A stretch of DNA of 64,000 nt from Neisseria lactamica (GCF_901482445.1 NZ_LR590477.1:248001-312000); one strand, 5' to 3'. Positions 35,946 to 43,669 are shown, counted from the stretch's first letter. Program-made: numbers and translations. The notes: generated by a model from the sequence alone, not told the origin.

Positions 35946-35989
35946 ATGCCGTCTGAAAGGGTGGGGCGGCATTTCAGACGGCATTTATT
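35946..35989 (-). terminator. Uptake-sequence inverted pair between yfgM and der
   Basis: ATGCCGTCTGAA / TTCAGACGGCAT with a 15-base loop lies directly at the yfgM stop. T-runs are weak, so read-through into der is possible. Confidence 0.55.
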
Positions 35990-36614
35990 TCAGCGAATCG
36001 AGTTTCATTTGAAGCAATTCACGACCAACAGAATCTTGAGGCATTTTTTTCAAAGCCTGTCCGTAGTTTTTTAAGGCTTCTTGGTTTTTTCCCTGTGCGG
36101 CATAGACATCGCCTTTGGTTTCCATCAGCAGGGGTGAAAAATCCGCCTCAACCGGCGTGTCGAGCGCGGCAAGCGCGGCATCGTATTTTTTTTGTTGCAA
36201 CAACACAACGCCCAGACGCTGCGCCGCCAACGCCTGAATCAGGCTGTCTTTTTGGTTGGACAACACCCATTTCAAATGGCCTTCGGCAACATCGTAACGC
36301 TGTGCGTCAAATTCGGTTGCCGCCGCCATCAGCGTGGCTTGGGCGGCGGAAATGGAATGCGGGTAGCTTTGTTGGAGTTTGGTCAATTCGGCATTGATTT
36401 CGTTTTGAGGGGCTTTGTTTTGCGCCTTTTCCACGATGTCCGCCAGCACCGCCGCCGCTTCCTGATTTTGGGAAGCTGTACGGTTTTGGTAAACCGTGTA
36501 TCCCAAGTAGCCGAGTGCCGCCAAAATCAGCAAGGCAAACAGCCATTTGCCTGTGGTTTTCCAAAAATATTTAAAGTTGTCCAACTCTTGTTGTTCTTCC
36601 AAATGGGCTGCCAT
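35985..36614 (-). CDS. yfgM: YfgM-like TPR membrane protein (ancillary translocon subunit)
   Basis: The 209-residue protein has a short cytosolic N-terminus (AAHLEEQQELDNFKYFWKT), one transmembrane helix (WLFALLILAALGYLGYTVY, about residues 24-42), and a periplasmic TPR domain. YfgM is known to sit beside SecYEG with PpiD and aid periplasmic chaperone networks. Its ATG follows the hisS TAA with no spacing, so the two are translationally coupled. Confidence 0.88.
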   Translation of the reverse strand: MAAHLEEQQELDNFKYFWKTTGKWLFALLILAALGYLGYTVYQNRTASQNQEAAAVLADIVEKAQNKAPQNEINAELTKLQQSYPHSISAAQATLMAAATEFDAQRYDVAEGHLKWVLSNQKDSLIQALAAQRLGVVLLQQKKYDAALAALDTPVEADFSPLLMETKGDVYAAQGKNQEALKNYGQALKKMPQDSVGRELLQMKLDSLK

Positions 36615-37910
36615 TTATGTGTTCTTCCATTGTTGTAAAGTGTCTGTCAAATCAGCGGCGGCAACGGTTTGTTGTTCGTGTTTGCCCTGCATATCTTTCA
36701 GGGTAACCGTACCGTTTGCCAGCTCATCCTGAGCCACAATCAGGGCAAAGCGTGCGCCACTGTTGTCTGCTTTTTTCATTTGCGCTTTCAGGCTTTGATA
36801 GCCGGAATGCTGCATCACATTGAAACCTTGAGCGCGCAAGGCTTGCGCGTATTTCATCACCTGCAAGTCCGCACCTTCGCCTTGGTGCATTGCATAGACA
36901 TCAGGCGCAGCGTTCACTTCCAGCGAGCCGTATTCGCCCACCAAAAGCAGCAGTCGCTCAATACCCATTGCAAAGCCGATAGACGGCGCAGGTTTGCCGC
37001 CAAGCTCTTCAATCAAACCATCGTAACGGCCGCCGCCGCACACAGTCGCCTGCGCGCCGAGTTTGTCGGTCGTCCACTCAAAAACTGTTTGATTGTAATA
37101 ATCCAAACCGCGTACCAAGCGCGGATTTTCAACATATTGGATACCCAAACCGTCCAACATCGCCTTGAAGCGTGCATAGTGGTTTTGCGAAGCCTCGCCC
37201 AAGTAATCCACCAGACGCGGCGCCGCGTTGCAGATTTCCTGCAAATCAGGGTTTTTCGTATCCAAAACGCGCAAAGGATTGGTTTTCAGACGGCGTTTGC
37301 TGTCTTCATCCAGTTGCGCTTCATAACGGGTCAGATATTCGACCAATGCCGCACGGTGTGCCGCGCGTTCCTCACGATTGCCCAAGCTGTTGATTTCCAA
37401 AGTCAGGTATTCGCGAATACCCAATTTTTCCCATAAGTCGGCAGACATCGCGATGATTTCCGCATCAATATCCGGCCCTTCAAAACCCAAAGCCTCGATA
37501 CCGACCTGATGGAACTGACGATAACGGCCTTTTTGCGGACGCTCGCGGCGGAACATCGGCCCCATATACCACAGTTTTTGTGGGCTGTTGTACAAAAGGT
37601 TGTGTTCGACCACCGCACGCAGACAAGACGCCGTACCTTCAGGACGCAGGCTCAAACTCAAAGAATCGTTTGAATCGGAGAAGGTGTACATTTCCTTGCC
37701 GACCACATCGGTTTCCTCGCCGATGGAGCGGACAAACAAACCGGTTTGCTCGACAATCGGGGTACGGATTTGCTGATAGCCGTAAGCGCGTGTCCAGCGG
37801 TTTACCGTATCTTCAAACGCCTGCCAAAACGCAGCCGTCAGTTTGAAATCTTTTTGTTCGACAGGTAAAAGGTCGTTCATACCTTTTACAGATTGAATTT
37901 TTTGTGCCAT
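36615..37910 (-). CDS. hisS: Histidyl-tRNA synthetase
   Basis: The 431-residue class II synthetase has motif 2 MFRRERPQKGRYRQFHQVGIE, the histidine-specific LVRGLDYYNQTVFEW and GGGRYDGLIEELGG, motif 3 in SIGFAMGIERLLLL, and a C-terminal anticodon-binding domain. The ATG at 37910 (MAQKIQSVKG) is the family start; an upstream extension to 38033 is not supported. It leads the hisS-yfgM unit. Confidence 0.96.
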   Translation of the reverse strand: MAQKIQSVKGMNDLLPVEQKDFKLTAAFWQAFEDTVNRWTRAYGYQQIRTPIVEQTGLFVRSIGEETDVVGKEMYTFSDSNDSLSLSLRPEGTASCLRAVVEHNLLYNSPQKLWYMGPMFRRERPQKGRYRQFHQVGIEALGFEGPDIDAEIIAMSADLWEKLGIREYLTLEINSLGNREERAAHRAALVEYLTRYEAQLDEDSKRRLKTNPLRVLDTKNPDLQEICNAAPRLVDYLGEASQNHYARFKAMLDGLGIQYVENPRLVRGLDYYNQTVFEWTTDKLGAQATVCGGGRYDGLIEELGGKPAPSIGFAMGIERLLLLVGEYGSLEVNAAPDVYAMHQGEGADLQVMKYAQALRAQGFNVMQHSGYQSLKAQMKKADNSGARFALIVAQDELANGTVTLKDMQGKHEQQTVAAADLTDTLQQWKNT

Positions 37911-38003
37911 TTCAATATGGGATAAGCGAAAATCAAATAGTTGGGCATTATAGCTGATTTTTAAGGGTTTGAGAGGATGGGGATGGTTTGCCGGCGGGGA
38001 AAA

Positions 38004-38037
38004 ATGCCGTCTGAAACAGTTTTCAGACGGCATTTGA
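38004..38037. terminator. Uptake-sequence inverted pair between hisS and the C39 gene
   Basis: ATGCCGTCTGAA / TTCAGACGGCAT with a 6-base loop lies directly at the stop of the upstream C39 peptidase gene. Confidence 0.65.
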
Positions 38038-38038
38038 C

Positions 38039-38695
38039 TTACTCTGCACGTGCTTGCCTGATTTGTTCGACTGCAAACTCCGTCTGCCGTTTTGGGTGTT
38101 GTGTGAAAAACAATTTATTTGAAATTGTCTCGGCTTTTTTCGGTATGACAGCCAAAATCTTACCTGCCAAATTTCCCTCACGGGTTTGCCAAGCCTCCAA
38201 AAACTGCGCCCTGCTCATCGAAACATGACCCAGCGACGGGTCGGCAAGCAAAACCGTATTGCCATCCACTCCGCGCAATACCGAGAAATGGTCGTCTTTG
38301 CGGTATTTCAGATACACGATGACGGGGATTTTCAACTGCGCGAGCTGCTCGAAAGACAGGGCATAGCCCTTCGCCTCAAAACCCAAATCAGGCATAATGC
38401 GCCGCATATCCTCAAACGACGCGCGCATCTGCTCCTTATCCAGCTTTTTCAACACTTCTTCTTCCGTCAGCGTTTGCCCGTAAAAATTGTTCAAAAGCGT
38501 CGCCACCGAAGCCGCCCCGCAGGAAAAATCCAAATCCTGCTTTACAATATTGAAATCGCGCCGCGCTTTCCAGCTTTGTATTTTGACTTTGCCGTAGGCT
38601 ATGGGGTTTTCTTCCGCAAAGGGAAAAGAATGTGCACAAAGCGGCAGGGCGGCGGCGAGGAGCAGGGAAGCGGCAAACCGTCTTTTTTGTTCCAT
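38039..38695 (-). CDS. Sec-exported C39-family cysteine peptidase
   Basis: The 218-residue protein starts with a Sec signal (RRFAASLLLAAALPLCAHSF) and a C39 peptidase domain. The nucleophile Cys is in KQDLDFSCGAASVATLLNNF with its helper Gln, the catalytic His in DDHFSVLRGVDG, and the Asp in VLLADPSLGHVSM. C39 domains usually form the N-terminus of bacteriocin ABC exporters and cut after double-glycine leaders. Here the domain is free-standing and predicted periplasmic, like FapD of the Pseudomonas amyloid system. An AGGAGG site precedes the ATG. It ends the minus-strand peptide/OMP cluster. Confidence 0.85.
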   Translation of the reverse strand: MEQKRRFAASLLLAAALPLCAHSFPFAEENPIAYGKVKIQSWKARRDFNIVKQDLDFSCGAASVATLLNNFYGQTLTEEEVLKKLDKEQMRASFEDMRRIMPDLGFEAKGYALSFEQLAQLKIPVIVYLKYRKDDHFSVLRGVDGNTVLLADPSLGHVSMSRAQFLEAWQTREGNLAGKILAVIPKKAETISNKLFFTQHPKRQTEFAVEQIRQARAE

Positions 38696-38806
38696 CAAAA
38701 TCCTCCTGAAAGGCTGCCTGAAATTTCCAAGCAGCCTTTTTGTTTGCTTATTAATCGGATAGTGCGACAAATATAAAGTGGGCGGCAATCATTGCCGTAA
38801 CGGCAG
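38693..38806. repeat. 114-bp direct repeat, copy A
   Basis: It matches 39322-39435 at 111 of 114 positions. It includes the ribosome site of the C39 gene, a hairpin with the foreign-type uptake sequence AGGCTGCCTGAA (38711-38722), and the last 18 codons of an immunity-like gene (38752-38806). Confidence 0.9.
38752..38806 (-). pseudogene. 3' fragment of a second small membrane-protein gene
   Basis: Read on the minus strand, this codes for TAVTAMIAAHFIFVALSD then stop, nearly the same as the C-terminus of the 71-residue membrane protein at 39380-39595 (VTAMIAAHLIFVTLSD). No upstream part of the gene remains. Confidence 0.75.
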
Positions 38807-38888
38807 TCCGATTGCAGTATTTCAATTCCAAGATAAATGCCGCATAGAAAAGATAAAATACTTAAATGGTTTTAGCGGCTTAAATATC

Positions 38889-39176
38889 TTATTTAATTTT
38901 ATTGATTGTTTTCCCAATAGTTTCCGCAATAAATAATAAGAAGTAGAATAATAAACAAACAGAACATGAAAATAAAAATAAATCTTTCATCATCTCAGTA
39001 ATAAAATTCCAAAGATTTTCCTTATTTCCATCAACAATAAAAATTATCAGTTCATGAATAAAGAATACTGCAAAGAAAATACTTCCTGCCGTTAGGGATA
39101 TTTCTAATCTGCTTATTTTCCCTTCGCTATATTTACCTGATAAATAGCCTAAAAAAGCTACAATCAAATCATCCAT
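38889..39176 (-). CDS. Small membrane protein, candidate immunity protein
   Basis: The 95-residue protein has two long hydrophobic segments (about residues 28-49, ISLTAGSIFFAVFFIHELII, and 67-88, FLFSCSVCLLFYFLLFIAET) and a Lys-rich tail. The gene is very A/T-rich compared with the core genes around it. It lies between a truncated peptide-leader ORF and the C39 gene. Position and topology resemble bacteriocin immunity proteins; this is inference, and I recognise no family. The ribosome site is weak. Confidence 0.55.
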   Translation of the reverse strand: MDDLIVAFLGYLSGKYSEGKISRLEISLTAGSIFFAVFFIHELIIFIVDGNKENLWNFITEMMKDLFLFSCSVCLLFYFLLFIAETIGKTINKIK

Positions 39177-39208
39177 TTTAAAAATTTCTGTAAAAACAGC
39201 TAATGTCC

Positions 39209-39292
39209 TTAATTCATTTTGTCCAAGCCGTTTGCCATTGCGAGGGCAATCATAGACAGCATCATCACGGCTGCGGTGATTTGTTTTTTCAT
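39209..39292 (-). pseudogene. Truncated second copy of the peptide-precursor gene
   Basis: The ORF encodes only 27 residues. The first 24 (KKQITAAVMMLSMIALAMA then NGLD) copy the signal peptide of the peptide precursor at 39585-39980 with one change (Pro to Leu), then it runs KMN to a stop. The nucleotide match to the intact gene covers about 75 bp with two differences. Its ATG overlaps the stop of an 11-codon ORF (39289-39324) that begins behind an AGGAGG site. Confidence 0.8.
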
Positions 39293-39321
39293 AACAAATT
39301 CTTAGGGAGGAGATAATGTTT

Positions 39322-39435
39322 CATCAAAGTCCTCCTGAAAGGCTGCCTGAAATTTCCAAGCAGCCTTTTTGTTTGCTTATTAATCGGATAGTGTGACAAA
39401 TATAAGGTGGGCGGCAATCATTGCCGTAACGGCAG
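39322..39435. repeat. 114-bp direct repeat, copy B
   Basis: Second copy of 38693-38806 (three mismatches). It covers the 3' end of the 71-residue membrane-protein gene, the hairpin with AGGCTGCCTGAA at 39340-39351, and an AGGAGG site. Confidence 0.9.
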
Positions 39436-39595
39436 CCATAACTGTTTTATTTTCTTCAAACCAAAGCGAGTTGAGAAACATGAACATCAAGAAATATGAT
39501 GGTTCTTCAGTTTTGCCGCTGCTTTCTTGAGTTAGAAGATAAAATATAGATATGGCGGTTATGCTGATTGCTGTTTTTATATATTTATTTACCAT
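39380..39595 (-). CDS. Small membrane protein, candidate immunity protein
   Basis: The 71-residue hydrophobic protein has three possible membrane stretches (IKTAISITAISIFYLL, YFLMFMFLNSLWF, VMAAVTAMIAAHLIFVTL). The ATG at 39595 overlaps the last codons of the peptide-precursor gene, so translation is probably coupled. This is the usual position for an immunity gene beside a bacteriocin gene. I do not recognise a family. The frame opens earlier (39685) but would then overlap the precursor gene for 100 bases. Confidence 0.6.
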   Translation of the reverse strand: MVNKYIKTAISITAISIFYLLTQESSGKTEEPSYFLMFMFLNSLWFEENKTVMAAVTAMIAAHLIFVTLSD

Positions 39596-39980
39596 ATCGT
39601 TGGGCAACACCCGTAACCATACCTGTTGCCAAAGATCGGTTAAATCCCCATACAACCCCTGCCGGACCTGCTGTCGCCCCTCCAAAAGCTCCCGCCCCTA
39701 CGGCAAGAGTGAATGCTGTGGGAGAAAATCTGCTTCCGCTAAGTTGCTGGTTCATCATATATCCGATTCCGCCTCCGACTCCTCCGATAAATGCACCTAC
39801 CGGTCCCCAAGCCCCCTCAGTCTCCTTCATCTCCTTTTGAGAAAGCTCCGCCAACTGCATCGGCGCATCTGCCTGCGTGTGGAACACTTGGTTTTCAAAT
39901 GTCTGATTGTCCAAGCCGTTTGCCATTGCGGGGGCAATCATAGACAGCATCATTACGGCTGCGGTGATTTGTTTTTTCAT
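39585..39980 (-). CDS. Glycine-rich peptide precursor with Sec signal and double-glycine-type leader
   Basis: The 131-residue protein has three parts. Residues 1-20 are a Sec signal ending APAMA before NGLD. Residues about 21-54 carry a leader ending LSQKEMKETEGA, which matches the double-glycine leader pattern: Leu -12, Ser -11, Glu -8, Met -7, Gly -2, Ala -1. The remaining roughly 74 residues are rich in Gly and Ala with GxxxG motifs (AFIGGVGGGIGYMM, GAGAFGGATAGPAG), like class IIb bacteriocins. An AAAGGAGT site precedes the ATG. It lies 42 bp after the outer-membrane protein gene and upstream of the C39 peptidase likely to process it. Confidence 0.72.
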   Translation of the reverse strand: MKKQITAAVMMLSMIAPAMANGLDNQTFENQVFHTQADAPMQLAELSQKEMKETEGAWGPVGAFIGGVGGGIGYMMNQQLSGSRFSPTAFTLAVGAGAFGGATAGPAGVVWGFNRSLATGMVTGVAQRYGK

Positions 39981-40022
39981 AACAACTCCTTTGGATTACA
40001 ACGTTGGAAAATCAAAACCTGC

Positions 40023-40892
40023 TTAAAATGTATGCTGTACGCCAAATTTCAGTTCGGAACTGCTTTGCCCTGAAACGTTGAAACGTGCGGATGCGTTTAA
40101 AGCCGTGGTTTTGGTGAAACCGAAACCTGCGCCGAAATGGGCGTAGGTGGATGTGTTTCTTGCGGTTTCTTTTTTGCCGTCTATGCGGTCGGGCTGTTTG
40201 CCCAGCCATTGGATGCCTCCGGTCAGGCTGATTCTGTCGTTGGCGGCAAATGAGATGTTGGGGTTGAGCAGCAGGTAGTTGCCCGATTTGTAGCGGATGC
40301 CGTCTGAAAGGGTTTTGCTGCCGTTGATGCGGTAGGCGGCGGTGAGGGAAAGGACAATCGGATCTATGGCTTTGTAGGTGGTGGCGCCGATGAGCCACGA
40401 TTTTCCCGACGAGGCTTTGTTGCGCGATTTTTCGTAAACCGTGCTTTCAAGAAAGCTGATTAGGGCGGGGTTTTTGTCGTCTTTAAGGAAGGTGTGGCTG
40501 ATGCCGAGGGATACGTCGGACATCCGTTTGTTTCGGGTTTTGCCGTTGCCGTCGAGTTTGCGTTCTTCGTGCCACAGATAGCTGCCGCTGCCGTAAATGT
40601 CGGTATTGCCGGTCAGTCCGTAGCGCAAACCGAGCGTGCCGGCGAGCATATCGGTATTGCTGCCGTTTTCTTGGATTTCGGTCGGAATGCGGATAAACGA
40701 GGTTGCGCCGGTTTGAATGTAAACCGGTGCGGCAAGTGCGGCGCGGCTGTTTTCGCTATTCAGGTAGGTAAGGGAAGTTTCCATTTTCCATTTTCCCTTG
40801 TCGGTTATTATGTCTTCAATCGTCAAGGGCAGGTCGGCATAAGCGGATAAAGGCAGGATGGCGGGCAAGGCGGACAAAAAGATGCGTTTCAT
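40023..40892 (-). CDS. Outer-membrane beta-barrel protein
   Basis: The 289-residue protein has a signal peptide (KRIFLSALPAILPLSAYA) and then a run of alternating-polarity strands typical of a 10-12 strand barrel, ending in Phe (KFGVQHTF), the C-terminal signature for BAM insertion. Gly/aromatic strand pairs such as LGLRYGLTGNTDIYGSGSYL are typical. It is the first gene of the minus-strand peptide/C39 cluster and could be its export pore, as FapF is for Fap; this is inference. A canonical uptake sequence lies inside (40297-40308). Confidence 0.78.
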   Translation of the reverse strand: MKRIFLSALPAILPLSAYADLPLTIEDIITDKGKWKMETSLTYLNSENSRAALAAPVYIQTGATSFIRIPTEIQENGSNTDMLAGTLGLRYGLTGNTDIYGSGSYLWHEERKLDGNGKTRNKRMSDVSLGISHTFLKDDKNPALISFLESTVYEKSRNKASSGKSWLIGATTYKAIDPIVLSLTAAYRINGSKTLSDGIRYKSGNYLLLNPNISFAANDRISLTGGIQWLGKQPDRIDGKKETARNTSTYAHFGAGFGFTKTTALNASARFNVSGQSSSELKFGVQHTF

Positions 40893-41055
40893 ATTTCCTC
40901 TTATCGATATTAATTCTTATTTAATAATAGTAATGAATATCCGATAATTCTGTCTAAATAAATTTTTAAATCAAAAAAACGATATATTTGTTTTTATCAA
41001 TTATGTTTTGATATGCCGTCTGAAAAGTTTGTGAAAAACGGTTACAATCCGCCGT

Positions 41056-41979
41056 ATGAAAAAACGTGAAAATCCTCTTCCGCTGTTGAACGGTGTCAAA
41101 CCCAGCTACTTGGTTTTGCCGCATGAAAAGCAGTTTTACGGCTTGCCGCTGCTGCATTTTTTATGCGCTCATTTTCCCTTTGTCGGCGAAGAAAACTGGC
41201 GCAGGCGGTTGAACAGCGGTTTTGTGGTGGGTGCGGATGGCGTGCCGTTTGATGAGAATACCTTGTTCGAGCCCGGTAAGACGATGTTTTATTATCGGGA
41301 AACCAGCAGTGAGGATGAGCCGCGTATTCCGTTTGAAGAAAAGATTTTGCATATTGATGAGCATTTGATTGTGGTGGACAAGCCGCATTTTCTGCCCGTC
41401 ATCCCCAGCGGGCGTTTTTTGAGGGAAACGCTGCTCACACGTCTGCGCCTGCGTCCCGAATTGCAGCATTTGAATGTTGAAGACATTACGCCGCTGCACC
41501 GCTTGGACAAGGATACGGCAGGCGTGATGTTGCTGTCGCACAATCCTGCCACGCGCGGGGCTTATCAGACGATGTTTCAAAACAAAACGGTATGGAAAAC
41601 GTATGAGGCACTTGCGCCGACAAGGACGGATTTGCCGTATCCGCTCGATGTGGTTTCGCGTTTGGTGAGGGGTGAGAAATTTTTTACGACGCAAGAGGCG
41701 GAAGGTGAACCAAACGCACATACGACGGTCGAACTGATTGAAAACAGGGGGGAATTCAGCCTTTACCGCCTCACGCCGCATACCGGCAAGAAACACCAGT
41801 TGCGCGTGCATATGATGGGCTTGGGTATGCCGTTGTTGAATGACGCGCTCTATCCCGTGCCGTCTGAAGCGGGAAGCGAGGATTATCGGAAACCTTTGAA
41901 GCTATTGGCAAAAAAGATTGCGTTTGCAGATCCTTTGTCGGGTCTGGAAAGGGTGTTTTACAGTAGGTTTTGCCTATAA
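41056..41979 (+). CDS. RluA-family RNA pseudouridine synthase
   Basis: The 307-residue protein has the RluA catalytic motif ITPLHRLDKDTAGVMLL near residue 150, with the Asp nucleophile, and the C-terminal PHTGKKHQLRVHMMGLG motif. The N-terminal 80 residues do not show a full S4 domain but contain WRRRLNSGFV, reminiscent of one. The RNA target is not predictable. It is divergent from the OMP gene across an A/T-rich gap. Confidence 0.87.
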   Translation: MKKRENPLPLLNGVKPSYLVLPHEKQFYGLPLLHFLCAHFPFVGEENWRRRLNSGFVVGADGVPFDENTLFEPGKTMFYYRETSSEDEPRIPFEEKILHIDEHLIVVDKPHFLPVIPSGRFLRETLLTRLRLRPELQHLNVEDITPLHRLDKDTAGVMLLSHNPATRGAYQTMFQNKTVWKTYEALAPTRTDLPYPLDVVSRLVRGEKFFTTQEAEGEPNAHTTVELIENRGEFSLYRLTPHTGKKHQLRVHMMGLGMPLLNDALYPVPSEAGSEDYRKPLKLLAKKIAFADPLSGLERVFYSRFCL

Positions 41980-42056
41980 TGAGAGGGAATGCAAACCCGT
42001 ATCGGCAGATGCCGCCGATACGGGTTTGATATTATCGATGCCGTCTGAAAGGGGCT

Positions 42057-42698
42057 TTATCCGTTCAGGCATACGGGCGCGAAGCGGAGGATGGTGTCGC
42101 GCAGGACGATGAGTTTGCCGTGAAAGAAATGCGTGGAACCGGCGATGGTAATGACGGGCAAATCTTGCGGTTCTGCCCATTTCAATGCTTTCCCGATTTC
42201 GACGACTTCATCTTCCGCGCCGTGTATCATCAGCGTTTTGGCAACGTTGGGAACGGCGGACGGTTCCGGACGGTCGGTATAGTGGCAGACTGCCGCGCCG
42301 ATGAGCAGCAATAAATCGGGTGTGCGCGCTTGTGCGGCAAATGTGGCGACATAACCGCCGAAGGAGAAGCCGGATAAGACAAATTCTGGGGCTTCGGGAT
42401 GTTGGGCGCGGGCATAATCGATGACGGCGAGGCAGTCTTGCGTTTCTCCGCGTCCGTAATCGTGTGTGCCTTCGCTGTTGCCTACGCCGCGAAGGTTGGG
42501 CAGGTAGCAGTGGAATCCGAGTTTGCTCAATGCTTTGGCAGCGGTTTGGATGACTTTGTTGGTGTTTGTTCCGCCCTGGAGGGGGTTGGGATGATTGATG
42601 ACGGCAACACCGCGTGCCGGTACTTGTTCGGACGGGATATAGATGGTTTCTAAAATGCCGGCAGGACCGGGTATGTGTATGGTTTCGGGTTTTTGCAT
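42057..42698 (-). CDS. Alpha/beta hydrolase (COG2945-like)
   Basis: The 213-residue cytosolic hydrolase has the nucleophile elbow FVLSGFSFGGYVA, an upstream oxyanion-type INHPNPLQGGTNTNKVI, a later acid region MIHGAEDEVVEIG and the catalytic His in GSTHFFHGKL. The substrate is unknown. It lies downstream of the spermidine-synthase-like gene on the same strand and ends close to an uptake sequence at 42038-42049. Confidence 0.82.
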   Translation of the reverse strand: MQKPETIHIPGPAGILETIYIPSEQVPARGVAVINHPNPLQGGTNTNKVIQTAAKALSKLGFHCYLPNLRGVGNSEGTHDYGRGETQDCLAVIDYARAQHPEAPEFVLSGFSFGGYVATFAAQARTPDLLLLIGAAVCHYTDRPEPSAVPNVAKTLMIHGAEDEVVEIGKALKWAEPQDLPVITIAGSTHFFHGKLIVLRDTILRFAPVCLNG

Positions 42699-42752
42699 AA
42701 TGGTTTCCTCTTGATTTTCCGCATATTCCGATGCAGCCGCGAAGATGGCGGC

Positions 42753-43544
42753 TTAAAGGTAGAAATGCTTGCCGTTGTTGGGGTTGGACGCTTTCAGGCC
42801 GGCGAGCATACGATGGAAGTCCAATCCGTATGCGCTGCTCAGTTTGTCGGCACGTTTTTTGAGTTTGTCTATGTTTTGCTCTTTGGGGCTGCTTTGGAAG
42901 GCCATTACCGCGACATTGCCGTGACTTTCGGCAGGAAGTTCCAATACGCGCCCTTCAAAAACGTTCAATAAGCGTTCGATGAAGCGTTGGTAGCGTTTGT
43001 CGCCGCTCCACCAGTTGGTAACGAATATGCCGTCTGAAGAAAGCGCGTTGCAGCAGTCTCGGAAGAACGGTTCTTCAACCAGCGTATCGATGATTTGTTC
43101 GCCGTCGAATCCGTCCACCAAGATGATATCGGTGTTGTGGCGGAAGACTTTGATATATTCCGCACCGTCTGCTTCAATAATTTCAAATTTCTCGCCCTCG
43201 AAAGGCAACTCAAACAGGTTGCGGGCAATGGCGATAACCTGCGGGTTGATATCTACGGCAGTTTGACGCGTATCGGGCAGGTAGGTATCTATCCAGCGTG
43301 CAAACGAGCCGCCGCCCAAGCCGATTTGGGTGATATGTTGCGGCAGGCGTTCCGCAAACAGCAGCCAGCCCATCATCGCGCGGCTGTAAGAGAGCACCAG
43401 CTCGGACGGGTGGTCGAGGTTCATTGAGCTTTGGATGGTGTCGCTGCCCAAGTGAAGCGAACGGATATTGCCTTCTTCGGAAATGCCGACTTCGGGGAAG
43501 CCGGATTTTGCAGGACGCAGGCGGCGGTAGGGATGTCTTGCCAT
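42753..43544 (-). CDS. Spermidine-synthase-like (SAM-binding) protein
   Basis: The 263-residue Rossmann methyltransferase-type protein belongs to the spermidine synthase superfamily. The SAM/dcSAM site is QIGLGGGSFARWI near residue 75, followed by AVDINPQVIAIARNLF and DIILVDGFDGEQ. It is truncated at the N-terminus compared with true SpeE, and no speD is adjacent, so a polyamine role is doubtful. It contains one uptake sequence (43027-43038). Confidence 0.78.
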   Translation of the reverse strand: MARHPYRRLRPAKSGFPEVGISEEGNIRSLHLGSDTIQSSMNLDHPSELVLSYSRAMMGWLLFAERLPQHITQIGLGGGSFARWIDTYLPDTRQTAVDINPQVIAIARNLFELPFEGEKFEIIEADGAEYIKVFRHNTDIILVDGFDGEQIIDTLVEEPFFRDCCNALSSDGIFVTNWWSGDKRYQRFIERLLNVFEGRVLELPAESHGNVAVMAFQSSPKEQNIDKLKKRADKLSSAYGLDFHRMLAGLKASNPNNGKHFYL

Positions 43545-43669
43545 CGGTGTGAACGGTCGGTTTGAAAGGCGGATATTTTATCAGAACGGCAGTACTTGTC
43601 CTGCTTCAAATTAATTTTGTTTTAAATAAGATACTTAGTGTATTTTTATGAGGGGGTCGAACAAATTCC

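Noticed and set aside
39289..39324. An 11-codon ORF behind a strong ribosome site in the peptide cassette
   Set aside because: Probably a by-product of the duplicated ribosome site; noted under the truncated leader rather than called as a gene.
40893..41055. Possible Fur-like operator in the A/T-rich gap between the OMP gene and the RluA-type gene
   Set aside because: A/T-rich segments resemble a Fur box only loosely; no clear 19-bp palindrome was found.
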